NCBI RefSeq assembly: GCF_022558445.1
Contig: NZ_CP054699.1
Coordinates: forward strand, 2,992,001-3,056,000
Source of the DNA: Candidatus Contubernalis alkalaceticus
Lineage (GTDB): Bacteria > Bacillota > Dethiobacteria > SKNC01
Direction of reading: 5' to 3'
Length of the DNA stretch: 64,000 nt
Shown here: piece after piece, positions 8,959 to 17,720 of the stretch
Numbering within the stretch: position 1 is the stretch's first letter
Layout of the letters: every line of letters begins with the position of its first letter
The notes under the pieces: model-generated
What the model was told of the DNA's origin: nothing
What the model saw: only the letters and a program-made list of their open reading frames with translations
The model's database searches: none
Position numbers and translations under genes: made by a program

Positions 8959-11445
8959 TTAAAAAGACGACTCTTCTGAAAACTCAATAAATGGCTTAAC
9001 CCAAAAACAATCTCCCTTTATCTTCACTGTTACAGCACCATGCAGGTCGTTTCTGTAAATGTTACAACCTATGTTCTCTAACCTTTCCAGGGTCTCAAGT
9101 GATGGATGGCCAAAAGAATTTCTTCCTACCTGAATAACCGCAAATTCTGGCCTTACCGCCTCCAGAAACTCTTCCCCGGAGGAGCTCCTGGCCCCGTGGT
9201 GCCCTACCTTAAGCATTTGACTTTTAAGGTCAAAGCCTGTTTTTAGCATATATTCCTCCGCCTCTTGTTCCGCATCTCCGGTAAAGAGAAAATAAATATC
9301 CCCGGCCGTAAGCCGAAAAACCAGGGAATTATTATTCAAATCTGACGTTGTCCCCTGAAAAAGCTTTCCCGACTTAGGAGGGTTAAAAAGTTCCAGATCA
9401 AGTTCGGGACTGCTGATACTGTTTCCCGCCTCCAGATACAAAAGTGGAATATTTTTTTCTTCTATTTTTTCCATTAATTCAAGAAACAGAGGATAATCAC
9501 TCTGAGCCCGGGTAGTAACAAACAACTCCACAGGAAAATGATCCACCACCGCCAATAAACCCCCGTAATGATCCTCATGTGGATGAGAAAGAATTACCAT
9601 GTCCAGTTTTTTTACCCCCTGGTGCCGTAAAAATGGAACGACCACTCTTTCTCCCACAAATTCAGTGCCATATTCCTCGGTCTGCAGATAGGCAGGCCTA
9701 CCTCCGGCGTCGATTAGAATATGACGGCCTGAAGGAGTTCGAATAAAAGCAGCATCCCCCTGTCCCACATCCAAAAATACTACAGAAAACTGTTGAGTTT
9801 CCGAAAAAACCGGAAACCAAATCAACAGCACAGTCAGTGACAAGGCGAAAGGTAATGCTTTGTGTCCACTGCAGGTGAACTCTTTTAACTTAATGATTCT
9901 ACATTGCTTTAACTTTTGCCGGAGATATTCCCAGGGCAGCAGAAGGAAAAGAAAAACATAGTAGAGCAGGAAAAAAAGGTAACTGGGAGGGTTTAAGGTA
10001 AGGTAAGCTCCGGGGATTTCCGAAAGAATCCCGGCAGTGTTTATACAGTAACTCAACAGCAATCTACAGATATCAAAGAAAAAAAACTCCAATCCTGGGA
10101 AAAGCAGACTGACAAAAATAGATAGAAAACCCAGAGATACCACCACTCCCACCACCGGCAGTATCAAAACATTGGCTAAAAGGGACACCAAAGAAACTTG
10201 ATAAAAATAATAGGCAGTCAGAGGAAACACCCCCAACTGGGCCGCCAAAGTTACACAAAGGATTTTCCTCAAAGGTGCAGGAATAAAAATTGTAATGCTT
10301 TCTAAGAAAGGCATCAGGAGGAGGATAGATAGAGCAGCAGAAAAAGACAGCTGAAAACTCAGAGTAAACAGCCACAGGGGTTTAAACGTAAGTAAAATAA
10401 GGGCTGCCGCTGCCAGGGCAGTCAGGGGGTCCTTTTCCCTGCGAAGCAGAAAAGCCCCTCCACCTAACAACAGCAGGAGAGAAGCCCTCAGGGCAGAAGC
10501 TTTAAAACCGATTACCCCAAGATAAATCAAGATTATCAAAAGAGTGAATGCCCAGGAAAACTCATCCCTCACCTTAAAAAACTTAAACAGGGCAAGAAAA
10601 ATACCAGCTACTAATCCCACATGCAGACCGGAGACCGCCAACAGGTGGCCAATACCCGCTCTTTGGAAGTCCTCCTGCATGGCCTTTGAAATCCCCTCCC
10701 GGTTTCCCAAAAGAATTCCCCCCAGAAGAGCACCCTCTTGGGGAGGTAATCCCTGTTCAATTTTCCGGAGCAGATTTCTTCTTAAGGAAAGACTATAATA
10801 AACATGAGGGTTCCCACCTCCCCCCTCCAACCGTTCCGCCTGACCAAATTCCGTCCTTAGGGTGGTAGATATCCCTTGAGTAAGCAAATAAAAACGATAG
10901 TCGAATCCTCCGGGATTTCGCCTTTGGGGGGGCCTTTCCAGTTCACCCCGGATTCTCACCCGGTCCCCGTAATGCAGCTGCTCTCCAGCCCCGTAAAGGG
11001 TTACCCTAATTTTTCCAGATACAGTCTGCGGCACCAGGTCATTATTAATATCCTGGCCCTCTGACGCTCCGTCAACCTCCTGCACCTTCAGGTCGAAACT
11101 GGTCCGCTTACCGTCTACCATAGGTTCATCCCAGACGATACCTGTCACTGAAAGATGGGAACCGGAAAAACGGCTGATATCATTTTTAGGGACGTAAACA
11201 CTGCGGTAGAAATTCAGTGAACCTGCCAAAAGAAAAAGCAGAAGGATAATAATCAGGCGGGAGGATAAGAAAGAACGGTATAAAAATAACAACACAGCTG
11301 CCAGAAAGACTAAAACACCATAGTATAATAAAAGAAAAGGATCAAGTTCCCATAATATTTTTCCCAGGGCTATGCCTACTAAAAAGAAAGCTGAGCATAA
11401 CAGGAGGGGGCGCTTTTCTGCCTCCTCCTTTAAGTCTGACCACAT
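8959..11445 (-). CDS. comEC: ComEC/Rec2 DNA uptake channel protein
   Basis: 828 residues from ATG at 11445 (GGGGAG about 10 nt upstream); an in-frame TTG at 11466 is a weaker start. Layout: two N-terminal membrane segments with a DUF4131/OB-like domain, the polytopic Competence domain (LLAVSGLHVGLV, then many helices), and a C-terminal metallo-beta-lactamase domain with SHPHEDHYGG, TGDAE and VGHHGARSS metal ligands. In competent bacteria ComEC conducts single-stranded DNA through the inner membrane, and its hydrolase domain degrades the other strand. No other com genes are in the window. A copy of the promoter-bearing repeat (11488-11581) sits directly upstream. Confidence 0.95.
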   Translation of the reverse strand: MWSDLKEEAEKRPLLLCSAFFLVGIALGKILWELDPFLLLYYGVLVFLAAVLLFLYRSFLSSRLIIILLLFLLAGSLNFYRSVYVPKNDISRFSGSHLSVTGIVWDEPMVDGKRTSFDLKVQEVDGASEGQDINNDLVPQTVSGKIRVTLYGAGEQLHYGDRVRIRGELERPPQRRNPGGFDYRFYLLTQGISTTLRTEFGQAERLEGGGGNPHVYYSLSLRRNLLRKIEQGLPPQEGALLGGILLGNREGISKAMQEDFQRAGIGHLLAVSGLHVGLVAGIFLALFKFFKVRDEFSWAFTLLIILIYLGVIGFKASALRASLLLLLGGGAFLLRREKDPLTALAAAALILLTFKPLWLFTLSFQLSFSAALSILLLMPFLESITIFIPAPLRKILCVTLAAQLGVFPLTAYYFYQVSLVSLLANVLILPVVGVVVSLGFLSIFVSLLFPGLEFFFFDICRLLLSYCINTAGILSEIPGAYLTLNPPSYLFFLLYYVFLFLLLPWEYLRQKLKQCRIIKLKEFTCSGHKALPFALSLTVLLIWFPVFSETQQFSVVFLDVGQGDAAFIRTPSGRHILIDAGGRPAYLQTEEYGTEFVGERVVVPFLRHQGVKKLDMVILSHPHEDHYGGLLAVVDHFPVELFVTTRAQSDYPLFLELMEKIEEKNIPLLYLEAGNSISSPELDLELFNPPKSGKLFQGTTSDLNNNSLVFRLTAGDIYFLFTGDAEQEAEEYMLKTGFDLKSQMLKVGHHGARSSSGEEFLEAVRPEFAVIQVGRNSFGHPSLETLERLENIGCNIYRNDLHGAVTVKIKGDCFWVKPFIEFSEESSF

Positions 11446-11487
11446 AATCTCACAACTCCCCTGCAAAAAAAATTTCTACAACATCCC

Positions 11488-11581
11488 CTGGGAACTAATA
11501 ACCCGTGGAACACAGGTGATTTCCTTAATTATACTAATTTTCTATTAACTGTTCAATACACACTGGGAAAAATTTCTTCTT
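11488..11581 (-). promoter_or_regulatory. promoter-bearing repeat, copy A (upstream of comEC)
   Basis: On the minus strand it contains TTGAAC (11551-11556), a 17-bp spacer and TATAAT (11528-11533), a near-ideal sigma-A promoter aimed at comEC, whose start is about 75 nt past the predicted +1. Nearly the same sequence recurs at 13731-13826 and 17292-17372. The identity covers the flanks as well as the promoter boxes, so this is a dispersed repeat rather than convergent promoters. Confidence 0.8.
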
Positions 11582-11614
11582 AAAAAACACTGTGTTTTCT
11601 AAGTAAAGGGGAGC

Positions 11615-11685
11615 CTCCTGACTTTATCAGCTGCGGCCCTTTTAAACTGATTTGTTCCAGCAGGCACAACTGATAAAGTCAGGAG
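11615..11685. repeat. 16-bp perfect inverted repeat
   Basis: Arms CTCCTGACTTTATCAG (11615-11630) and CTGATAAAGTCAGGAG (11670-11685) are separated by 39 bp. It lies downstream of the small membrane gene at 11711-11863. There is no clear T-run, so it may be a terminator, a relic of element ends or a processing structure. Confidence 0.6.
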
Positions 11686-11710
11686 AATATCAAGCTGACT
11701 CTTCTGCCTT

Positions 11711-11863
11711 CTAAGATAACCTATTTACTGCCACTGAAACTACAAATACAGTTACAGCAATTAAAAATGACTGAAGTTTTCCTGGTTCAACGAATGAAAT
11801 AATCAAAGCAAAAATAACTGCTAACAATGAAAAACCAGTTAGAAGTCGTTTCCCGAAACTCAT
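11711..11863 (-). CDS. small hydrophobic membrane protein (50 aa)
   Basis: ATG at 11863 is preceded by GGAGGAG at good spacing. The 50-residue product begins MSFGKRLLTG and forms two hydrophobic helices separated by a short FVEPGKLQS hinge, ending in NRLS. I do not recognise the family. It lies at the edge of the decaying ABC/peptide island and has its own ribosome binding site, so it is probably real. It could be a small immunity-type or accessory membrane peptide; that is inference only. Confidence 0.65.
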   Translation of the reverse strand: MSFGKRLLTGFSLLAVIFALIISFVEPGKLQSFLIAVTVFVVSVAVNRLS

Positions 11864-11908
11864 CGTGTAAAAACTCCTCCCTACAAAAATAAACTTATCT
11901 ACTAATTT

Positions 11909-12782
11909 GGGAAAATATGGGGAAAATATGGGGACACCTTACCTAATTATTTAACGTAATGACCCTCTGGCATCTATACCTTTGACGACACTGTGACAAT
12001 GGATTTACTGGAAGGACAATCAATTAACATTTTATCAATGTTAGGTATTTTTTTACAAAGGGGATTATCAGGAATACCTTAAACTAATGGCACAATGGTG
12101 CTCCCATTGGAAAGTAGAAATATGAGCATACTGCCTTATGCCAAATCACATTCATTTAATAGCAGTACCGCCTTCAAAAGAATCCCTGGCAGGAGCTATT
12201 GGGGAAGCTCACCGTCGTTATACGCGTTGGGTAAACTTACGCCAGGGCTGGAGCGGGCATCTTTGGCAGGGTCGTTTTTCCTCTTTTCCAATGGATAATG
12301 CACATCTCTATGTTGGTGCCCGCTATATTGAGCTAAACCCTGTACGTGCAGGATTAGTTAAAAACCCATGGGATTACCCTTGGAGCAGCGCCGCTACACA
12401 CTTGCAGGGACAAGACGACTTATTAGTACAATCAAAACCACTGCTAGAAATGTTTGGTGATTGGCAAAGAAATGTTTGGTGATTGGCAAAATTATCTTTC
12501 TGAGGGCATCTCTGCTGAAGAAACAGAAAAATTCAGAAGTCACGAGAAAACTGGCCGTCCACTTGGAAATGAAAAATTAATTACAGATATGGAAAAAATA
12601 GTGAGAGTGAATTTAAGACCTCGTAAACCTGGTCCAAAAGGACCTCGGGAAAAAAGAAAAAGTTAAATACTGTTTGATATTTAGAGATTATAATATCTTT
12701 TGGTTAACTTTACTGAAATTAAGTATACTGTCCCCCTAATTCCCCCTAATTCCCCGTCTCCCTAATTCCCCCCCCTAATTCC
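11909..12782 (+). mobile_element. RAYT/IS200-like element, copy A (defective)
   Basis: Left end: two units of GGGGAAAATAT, then GGGGACACCTTAC. Right end: AATTAAGTATACTGTCCCC followed by several CCCCCTAATT units. The two termini are imperfect inverted repeats (GGGGACA-N-TTACTTAATT versus GGGGACAGTATACTTAATT). The inside holds a broken Y1-type transposase gene. Confidence 0.85.
12062..12666 (+). pseudogene. REP-associated (Y1/IS200-like) transposase remnant
   Basis: Homologous to the 35.8-kb copy. The N-terminal part, including the ITQRGNRR motif, is deleted between two ATTTTTTTACAAA direct repeats. TGG in the WAYCLMPNHTHL motif is mutated to TGA (near 12124). A roughly 22-bp segment (AAATGTTTGGTGATTGGCAA) is tandemly duplicated near 12450-12490, shifting the frame. 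The HxH-bearing MPNHIHLIAV and the C-terminal basic RPRKPGPKGPREKRKS tail remain readable. Confidence 0.85.
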
Positions 12783-12870
12783 TGACGGCTACTCCCGCAA
12801 GGGCTGGCCCCGAGAGGAAGTTTCCGGAATTTGCCAAGGGGCAAGGGCCTGAATCTCCGGGCATTACTAA
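12780..12870 (+). other. GC-rich fragment, possibly a coding remnant
   Basis: A GC-rich stretch directly past the RAYT right end reads as an open frame DGYSRKGWPREEVSGICQG before a stop on the plus strand. It contrasts in composition with its AT-rich surroundings and may be the truncated end of a lost gene. No family is recognised. Confidence 0.3.
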
Positions 12871-12887
12871 AACTAAACTTTGGTATG

Positions 12888-13166
12888 TTATTCCTTTTTC
12901 AGAATCTTCTTCACCAAACGAACTGACGAAATAACAATTGCTAGACCCAGTATTATTAATGTGATGACTGGTAATAAATCTGCAAATGAAACAGAAGTGA
13001 ATATAAATTTTTTTAATCTAGAAAGAAAAAGTATTAGAGTAAAAATTACAATAGCGAGTTCACCGAAATAACGCTTCTGATTAAAATGAAATATTATAAC
13101 TACTATGCCACTGCCCAAAATTAGTAAATAAAAAATTATATCTACAATACTACTAATTTGAATCAC
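12888..13166 (-). CDS. small predicted membrane protein (92 aa)
   Basis: Starts at GTG 13166 with a weak upstream GGGG. Three hydrophobic stretches are separated by short basic loops, ending RLVKKILKKE. I do not recognise it. It lies downstream of the bacteriocin-like peptide gene on the same strand, so an immunity-type role is possible, but nothing beyond position and topology supports that. Confidence 0.5.
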   Translation of the reverse strand: MIQISSIVDIIFYLLILGSGIVVIIFHFNQKRYFGELAIVIFTLILFLSRLKKFIFTSVSFADLLPVITLIILGLAIVISSVRLVKKILKKE

Positions 13167-13214
13167 CCCAATCGCGCTATTATATATTAAAATTGCAAAA
13201 AGCCAGTGTATATT

Positions 13215-13248
13215 GTTGGGGTTATGGGGTTATTTAGCTAGCCCCAAC
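13215..13248 (-). terminator. hairpin between the peptide gene and the membrane-protein gene
   Basis: GTTGGGG (13215) pairs with CCCCAAC (13248). There is no T-run on either side, so termination is uncertain; attenuation or mRNA stabilisation is equally possible. Confidence 0.4.
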
Positions 13249-13412
13249 TTATATTTAACTTGGACACTACCCTCTTCCTCATGGGCTAATATTAAACTAT
13301 GAATGAATTAATCATTATAGGCATACCATCTTTTGGAATTAACACATCGTAAAGCTACCCTTCGTAATCAATGTGTTTTTACAGGATAGCTAAATATATT
13401 GTTCAAGTTGCT

Positions 13413-13646
13413 CTAATCAAATACTGTACATGACCCTAGATAGTGACATTGAGTCCATGTTCCATTAAATTCCATTGGATATATTATCCTAAATATCACA
13501 CCGCAACCTTTATTATAATAATCAATTGTTGCTGCAGCCATTCCATAAGCGGTGCCGAAGTATGCGCCTCCAAAAAATACTGACCCTCCACCTGCCATGA
13601 TCAGTTGCCATACAAGTGTTTCAGTGTCCGCATTGTTAAGCCACAT
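13413..13646 (-). CDS. small glycine-rich, bacteriocin-like peptide (77 aa or longer)
   Basis: The product has a hydrophobic glycine-rich core (AGGGSVFFGGAYFGTAYGM), then DYYNKGCGVIF and a C-terminal QCHYLGSC. Such a GxxxG helix with a Cys-containing tail is typical of small secreted bacteriocin-like peptides; no family is confidently recognised. ATG at 13646 follows a GGGG stretch. The same frame stays open upstream without a usable start (HPGGITKNVYHWWGWF precedes the Met) until it enters the repeat at 13731-13826, so the true N-terminus or leader may have been cut off. A decayed MacB/FtsX exporter lies upstream on the same strand. Function unproven. Confidence 0.55.
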   Translation of the reverse strand: MWLNNADTETLVWQLIMAGGGSVFFGGAYFGTAYGMAAATIDYYNKGCGVIFRIIYPMEFNGTWTQCHYLGSCTVFD

Positions 13647-13730
13647 AAACCATCCCCACCAGTGATAAACATTTTTAGTTATCCCACCGGGATGTGATTT
13701 TGCATTAAGTAATACATGGTCGTATGTCCA

Positions 13731-13826
13731 CTGGAAACTAATAACCCGTGGAACACTGATGGCTTCCTTAATTATACTAATTTTCTATTAACTGTTCAAT
13801 GCACACTGGGAATAATTTCTTCTTTT
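13731..13826 (-). promoter_or_regulatory. promoter-bearing repeat, copy B (upstream of the peptide gene)
   Basis: Minus-strand TTGAAC (13794-13799), 17-bp spacer, TATAAT (13771-13776), pointing at the peptide gene at 13646. Over about 90 bp it is nearly identical to copies A and C. Confidence 0.8.
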
Positions 13827-13906
13827 ACGTTACCTGTTAACTGTGTGACCGTCAGTAGGACCGTCAGAAAAACCGTCAGAAAGTCCCTTGACACTCCTTG
13901 CCTGTG

Positions 13907-14068
13907 CTATTTTTTTGACTTTGCTTCCAATTGCATTATTTTTTCTTCTACCATTTTGATGCGGCTGTTAATACGAATAATAAATATGATACCATAAATG
14001 AACCCAACAATAATAAAAAAATTTAATAATTGGAAAACAAAACCAGCAAAACTAAAACTATTATTCAT
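13907..14068 (-). CDS. small single-helix membrane protein (53 aa)
   Basis: ATG at 14068 has an AGGAGGG site 7 nt upstream. The 53-residue product begins MNNSFSFAGF, contains one long hydrophobic helix ending near GIIFIIRINS, and finishes with a charged amphipathic tail rich in Lys and Glu. Not recognised. It follows the ATPase pseudogene by about 80 bp on the same strand, so it probably belonged to the same operon. Confidence 0.65.
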   Translation of the reverse strand: MNNSFSFAGFVFQLLNFFIIVGFIYGIIFIIRINSRIKMVEEKIMQLEAKSKK

Positions 14069-14146
14069 AAAAACTTCCCTCCTTTTCTAAGATAATGGAT
14101 CTGAAAAAACCTTTGCCCAAGCCGGGTAAAGGCCTACAAAAAGACA

Positions 14147-14817
14147 TCAGGCTAAGCTCATTTCACCATCAACTAACCTGATTACTCTTTTGCATGAATT
14201 TGCGATACTGTTATCATGGGTGGCTATTATAATAGTAATATTTTGTTTATGGAGCGCTTTGAAAATTTCAAGAATCTGAAATCCTGTTTTTTCGTCTAAA
14301 GAACCTGTAGGTTCATCTACAAGCAATAATTTTGGTTTGCATGATAACCCTCTGGCAATGGCAACCCGTTGACATTGCCCTACTGATAATTGAGTTGGAA
14401 AAAACTGGCTTTATCTATAAGCTCCATCTGTTTTAAAAGATGCTCAACAGTTTCTCTAAGCTTTAGGCCGGAAATTCTATTGTACCTGAGTGGAAGGGCA
14501 ATATTATCAAATACAGTCATGTCGTCTATTAATGCAAAATGCTGAACGATAAAACCAACATTTCGAGCACGAAATTCAGCTAGAGCATTTTGATTTAGCT
14601 TATTTATTTTTTTCTCTTGAAAACAATAATCACCACTGGTAGGAGTATCAAGCCCACCTAGAATGTTTAATAATGTTGATTTCCCTGATCCGCTTTTACC
14701 TACTATAGATATCATCTCGCCTTGTTCAATTGATAGAGAGATATCCCTTAAGGCAAACACCGTATTTTGACCATGACCATAGTATTTGTTTATTTTATTG
14801 AGTTTAATTAAAGCCAT
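14147..14817 (-). pseudogene. MacB/LolD-type ABC ATPase, frameshifted
   Basis: The first 145 residues (14380-14817) hold Walker A (GKSGSGKSTLL) and the Q-loop region, then a stop follows LNYQ. A one-base shift near 14397-14400 restores the rest: a degenerate signature LSVGQCQRVAIARG, Walker B LLLVDEPTGSLD and H-loop ATHD, ending at 14147. The start overlaps the stop of the upstream permease (TAATG). This is the ATPase of a three-component exporter of the LolCDE/MacB class. Either it is decaying or the frameshift is a sequencing error; two more frameshifts in the adjoining permease favour decay. Confidence 0.8.
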
Positions 14818-16130
14818 TATTCCTTCCTCCTGATAAGTTGGTTTACATTAAGCCTGGTTATGGCAATAGTAGGTGCAATGCAGGATAATCCAAATACTAC
14901 AAGCGCAACAAGTAATGTAACAATCAAATGCATTCCAATTCCAAGGGTTATGGCTGATATCAGCAAAGATATACAAAGTGCATAACCAATAATATAAAGA
15001 ACTAACCCGGCCATTTGACAGGCAATACCTGTTAACGTCCCTCCACTCATCAAATGTACCCCATATCTATAATAGTTTTCCCTTACACGACCCAATATGT
15101 TTGTTGATAGACCTACCACCGTAAACATAATCAAGGTTAAAGCAATCCTCAAAATTTGTGCTACAGCTTCTTCAGATAACTCCATAGTGGTGGAAATTCC
15201 TGTTTTATCTGCTTGATATACATAAAATCTGATAGTATTATATTTGTTAGATAAGTCGTTTACGAGACTTTGAAGATCTATATATAAATCCGGTGGGGTT
15301 ATAATTTCCCCATTAGCCTGCTGCAGCAATGTTATTTTTGCAAAATCGGGATATTTTTCAAAATCTACTTCTGAATACGCTGGTACAATCATGTATCGAT
15401 CCAGGTAGATTAATAACCATTAACAGGCATATATGTGTCAGGAGGCAAAAAACCAACCACCTCATAGCTCATATTTTCAAATAAATTAAATGCTTCAAAG
15501 GTATCCCCTATTGAAAATATATCCTTATATTCATGTCCCAGAATAACTTTTGCCCCATCATCTAAGTCTAATTTAAAATCTCGTTCTTGAAATGACCTTC
15601 CCTCGTTCACAGATATTCCAAATTCAGCAAACACATTATCCGATATATGTAAACACTTCAAAAAATAAAACAGTTCATCGCTGTTTTCATCAAGTGACAT
15701 GGGTGGGTTTATTATACCTTCTTCATAACCAAAAAAAAAATTTTTCAGGAATGTCTCCGGGGATGTTAATATTACTAACATCCAAAGGTTGACGTATAGA
15801 GCTTATAAATACAATTTTTTCATTTTGCTTCAGCTGATTTACAAAATTTTGGAGACGGTAATACTGTTCATCAGAATTCATGTATTCTTTATAACTGTTA
15901 TCATCATCAGCATTATCGTGTAACGTATAATAATCTCTTTTGCCTATAAATTCTTTAAAATGCCCGGTGCTTGAATATGCTGCCATGGTATTGGCAGCAA
16001 CCATGGCAACAAGTGTAAAAGAAACCACACACAGCAATATAAGCACTATGGTAATACATTTGTTTTGCTGAAAACTACTGCAAATTTCTTTTTTTATAAT
16101 TTCCCGATTAAAATTGCGCAAACACATCAC
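14817..16130 (-). pseudogene. FtsX/MacB-like ABC permease, two frameshifts
   Basis: Three overlapping frames make up one permease. 15723-16130 carries the N-terminal membrane helix. 15410-15781 carries part of the extracellular domain; the shift is at an A10 run near 15730, and both frames read EKFFF. 14817-15392 carries the last three helices; a second shift near 15406 is resolved by reading YLDRYMIVPAY across it. It overlaps the preceding permease by ATGA and the ATPase by TAATG, so the three were translationally coupled. The substrate was probably a peptide, perhaps the product of the gene at 13413. Confidence 0.75.
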
Positions 16131-17167
16131 CTCAATACTTCTGTTACAGATACTTTAAGCATTTTTTTAACAGGTGGTATTGTTATCAGCCATCCCATAA
16201 ATATATTTAAAAGTACCACAGCTAGAATATATTCTACCTTTGTTATTAGGGTGCCGAAGAAGTAAATTCCCATTAAACCTAGGCCTGATCCGATAAAAGC
16301 GAAAATGAAATATTTTAAATATATCTCAATTTTTAGTCTTCTATCACTCCATCCAATCAAACGTTTTACGGCTATTTCCCTTCGCTTCTTACTAATCCAC
16401 TCAAAAGATATTGCTATGCTGCAAAGCACATAGCATACTATTAAAAGTAAATATATAGTAGTAATGCTTATAATGCTTTGCAATAACCTGTCGATACCCC
16501 CAGGTTTTATTTCTAATAGTGTAATTGGAACTTGGTTTCCTTGAGACATACCATCAGTTACATTTTGCTCCAAATCTTTATACACATTTATACAGTGTCC
16601 TGGCGGTTTACCCGAGTATGCATCCAGAATAAAAATATTATTATTATTGGATTTGTATGAAAGGGCATCCGCGTTTACAATAATCATATCATCAAGCATA
16701 GTATGAATTCGATAACCAACAATGCCAATAACATCAAACATTGTATTTTCCACTTTAATCTGCTGACGGCCATTCTTATTAATTACTTCATGTAACCGGT
16801 TGGTGCCAATTACCGCATGTGCTTTTCCTGAATCAAAATCATCTTCATTAAAATAACGTCCTGAAAGCATAGGCGGCGGGTCATTATTTCCCATAACATA
16901 GATTTGCCTGATATGTTTTTCGTAATCATCATAAATTAAAACAAAATCACTTAACCGACTTCGTAATAGCTGGTTAATAAGACTTTCAAAACACCAATTA
17001 TCTTCTTTAAATGTAAAATGTACAGCATTCTCGCTATAACTCCCCCGGCTAATTTCAGATATTACTGTCCTTTCTTCTATAGCAGCAAATAGAGAAACTG
17101 ATGATATGCAAATAGCAGAAAAAATGCATATGAGAAAAAATGACATGGTATTAAATCTAAATTTCAA
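16127..17167 (-). CDS. FtsX/MacB-like ABC permease subunit (intact)
   Basis: 346 residues with an N-terminal membrane anchor, an extracytoplasmic MacB_PCD-like region (residues about 35-220) and three C-terminal helices (YLLLIVCYVLCSIAI, then two more). This is the usual four-helix FtsX topology. It is the first gene of the exporter operon and the only part without a frameshift. A promoter-bearing repeat (17292-17372) lies about 140 nt upstream. Since its partners are broken, it is probably non-functional now. Relatives export peptides or confer bacteriocin immunity. Confidence 0.75.
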   Translation of the reverse strand: MKFRFNTMSFFLICIFSAICISSVSLFAAIEERTVISEISRGSYSENAVHFTFKEDNWCFESLINQLLRSRLSDFVLIYDDYEKHIRQIYVMGNNDPPPMLSGRYFNEDDFDSGKAHAVIGTNRLHEVINKNGRQQIKVENTMFDVIGIVGYRIHTMLDDMIIVNADALSYKSNNNNIFILDAYSGKPPGHCINVYKDLEQNVTDGMSQGNQVPITLLEIKPGGIDRLLQSIISITTIYLLLIVCYVLCSIAISFEWISKKRREIAVKRLIGWSDRRLKIEIYLKYFIFAFIGSGLGLMGIYFFGTLITKVEYILAVVLLNIFMGWLITIPPVKKMLKVSVTEVLR

Positions 17168-17291
17168 GTTTTTATTTACCTCCTTACAGGAGATTACTAT
17201 TACATTGCCTACAGGTCTATTAACCTAAGCTTTCTCTTCCTTCTTTCATCAGTAGATGAACATAATTGCTCATTAAGCAATAGGCATATAC

Positions 17292-17372
17292 CTGAACACA
17301 GGTGTTTTCCTTAATTATACTAATTTTCTATTAACTGTTCAATGCACACTGGGAAGAATTTCTTCTTTTACC
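17292..17372 (-). promoter_or_regulatory. promoter-bearing repeat, copy C (upstream of the FtsX operon)
   Basis: Minus-strand TTGAAC (17337-17342), 17-bp spacer, TATAAT (17314-17319). It lacks the outermost 15 bp or so found in copies A and B. Confidence 0.8.
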
Positions 17373-17404
17373 TCTCCTCCACACTGAATAACTGTTAAAT
17401 AAAA

Positions 17405-17439
17405 AAAAGCTCCGGGGTAAAGATAACCCTGGAGCTTTT
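17405..17439 (-). terminator. intrinsic terminator of the Cys-rich peptide gene
   Basis: AAAAGCTCCGGGG pairs with CCCTGGAGCTTTT on the minus strand and is followed by a T-run. It lies 30 bp past the stop at 17469. Confidence 0.8.
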
Positions 17440-17468
17440 CATAATAACTTATGATAGCTTATAACCTT

Positions 17469-17600
17469 TTACTTCTTTCCATCTTGACAGGGATGATTTT
17501 CCTCGTCCCCATGGCATTCTTTTATCTTCTCCGGACTACATTTGCCTGGTTCATTTTCCCGTTTTTCCGGCTTTTGACATCCGCAGCCGCACTCACACAT
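17469..17600 (-). CDS. cysteine-rich small protein (43 aa), putative metal-binding
   Basis: ATG at 17600 has a GGAGGGAG site. The product opens MCECGCGCQKPEK and has seven cysteines and two histidines in 43 residues, with the rest strongly charged. It is bounded by its own ribosome binding site and terminator. The N-terminal CxCxCxC run suggests a metallothionein-like or metal-chaperone role. It is next to a metal-uptake and GTPase cluster, which is consistent with that inference. No named family recognised. Confidence 0.65.
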   Translation of the reverse strand: MCECGCGCQKPEKRENEPGKCSPEKIKECHGDEENHPCQDGKK

Positions 17601-17720
17601 GTTTTCTCCCTCCTTTCAAATAATAAAAAGCATTTTTAAATCTATTTTAGTAAATACTTAATTAAATTTTACCACAATTCTTGCCCCTGTCAAGATATAT
17701 GTTATATTCTTCTATAGAAA

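Noticed and set aside
13640-13740. Short alternative peptides in other frames (such as one starting at the ATG near 13712)
   Set aside because: They are 12-23 codons long, end quickly and show no leader-peptide conservation that can be seen.
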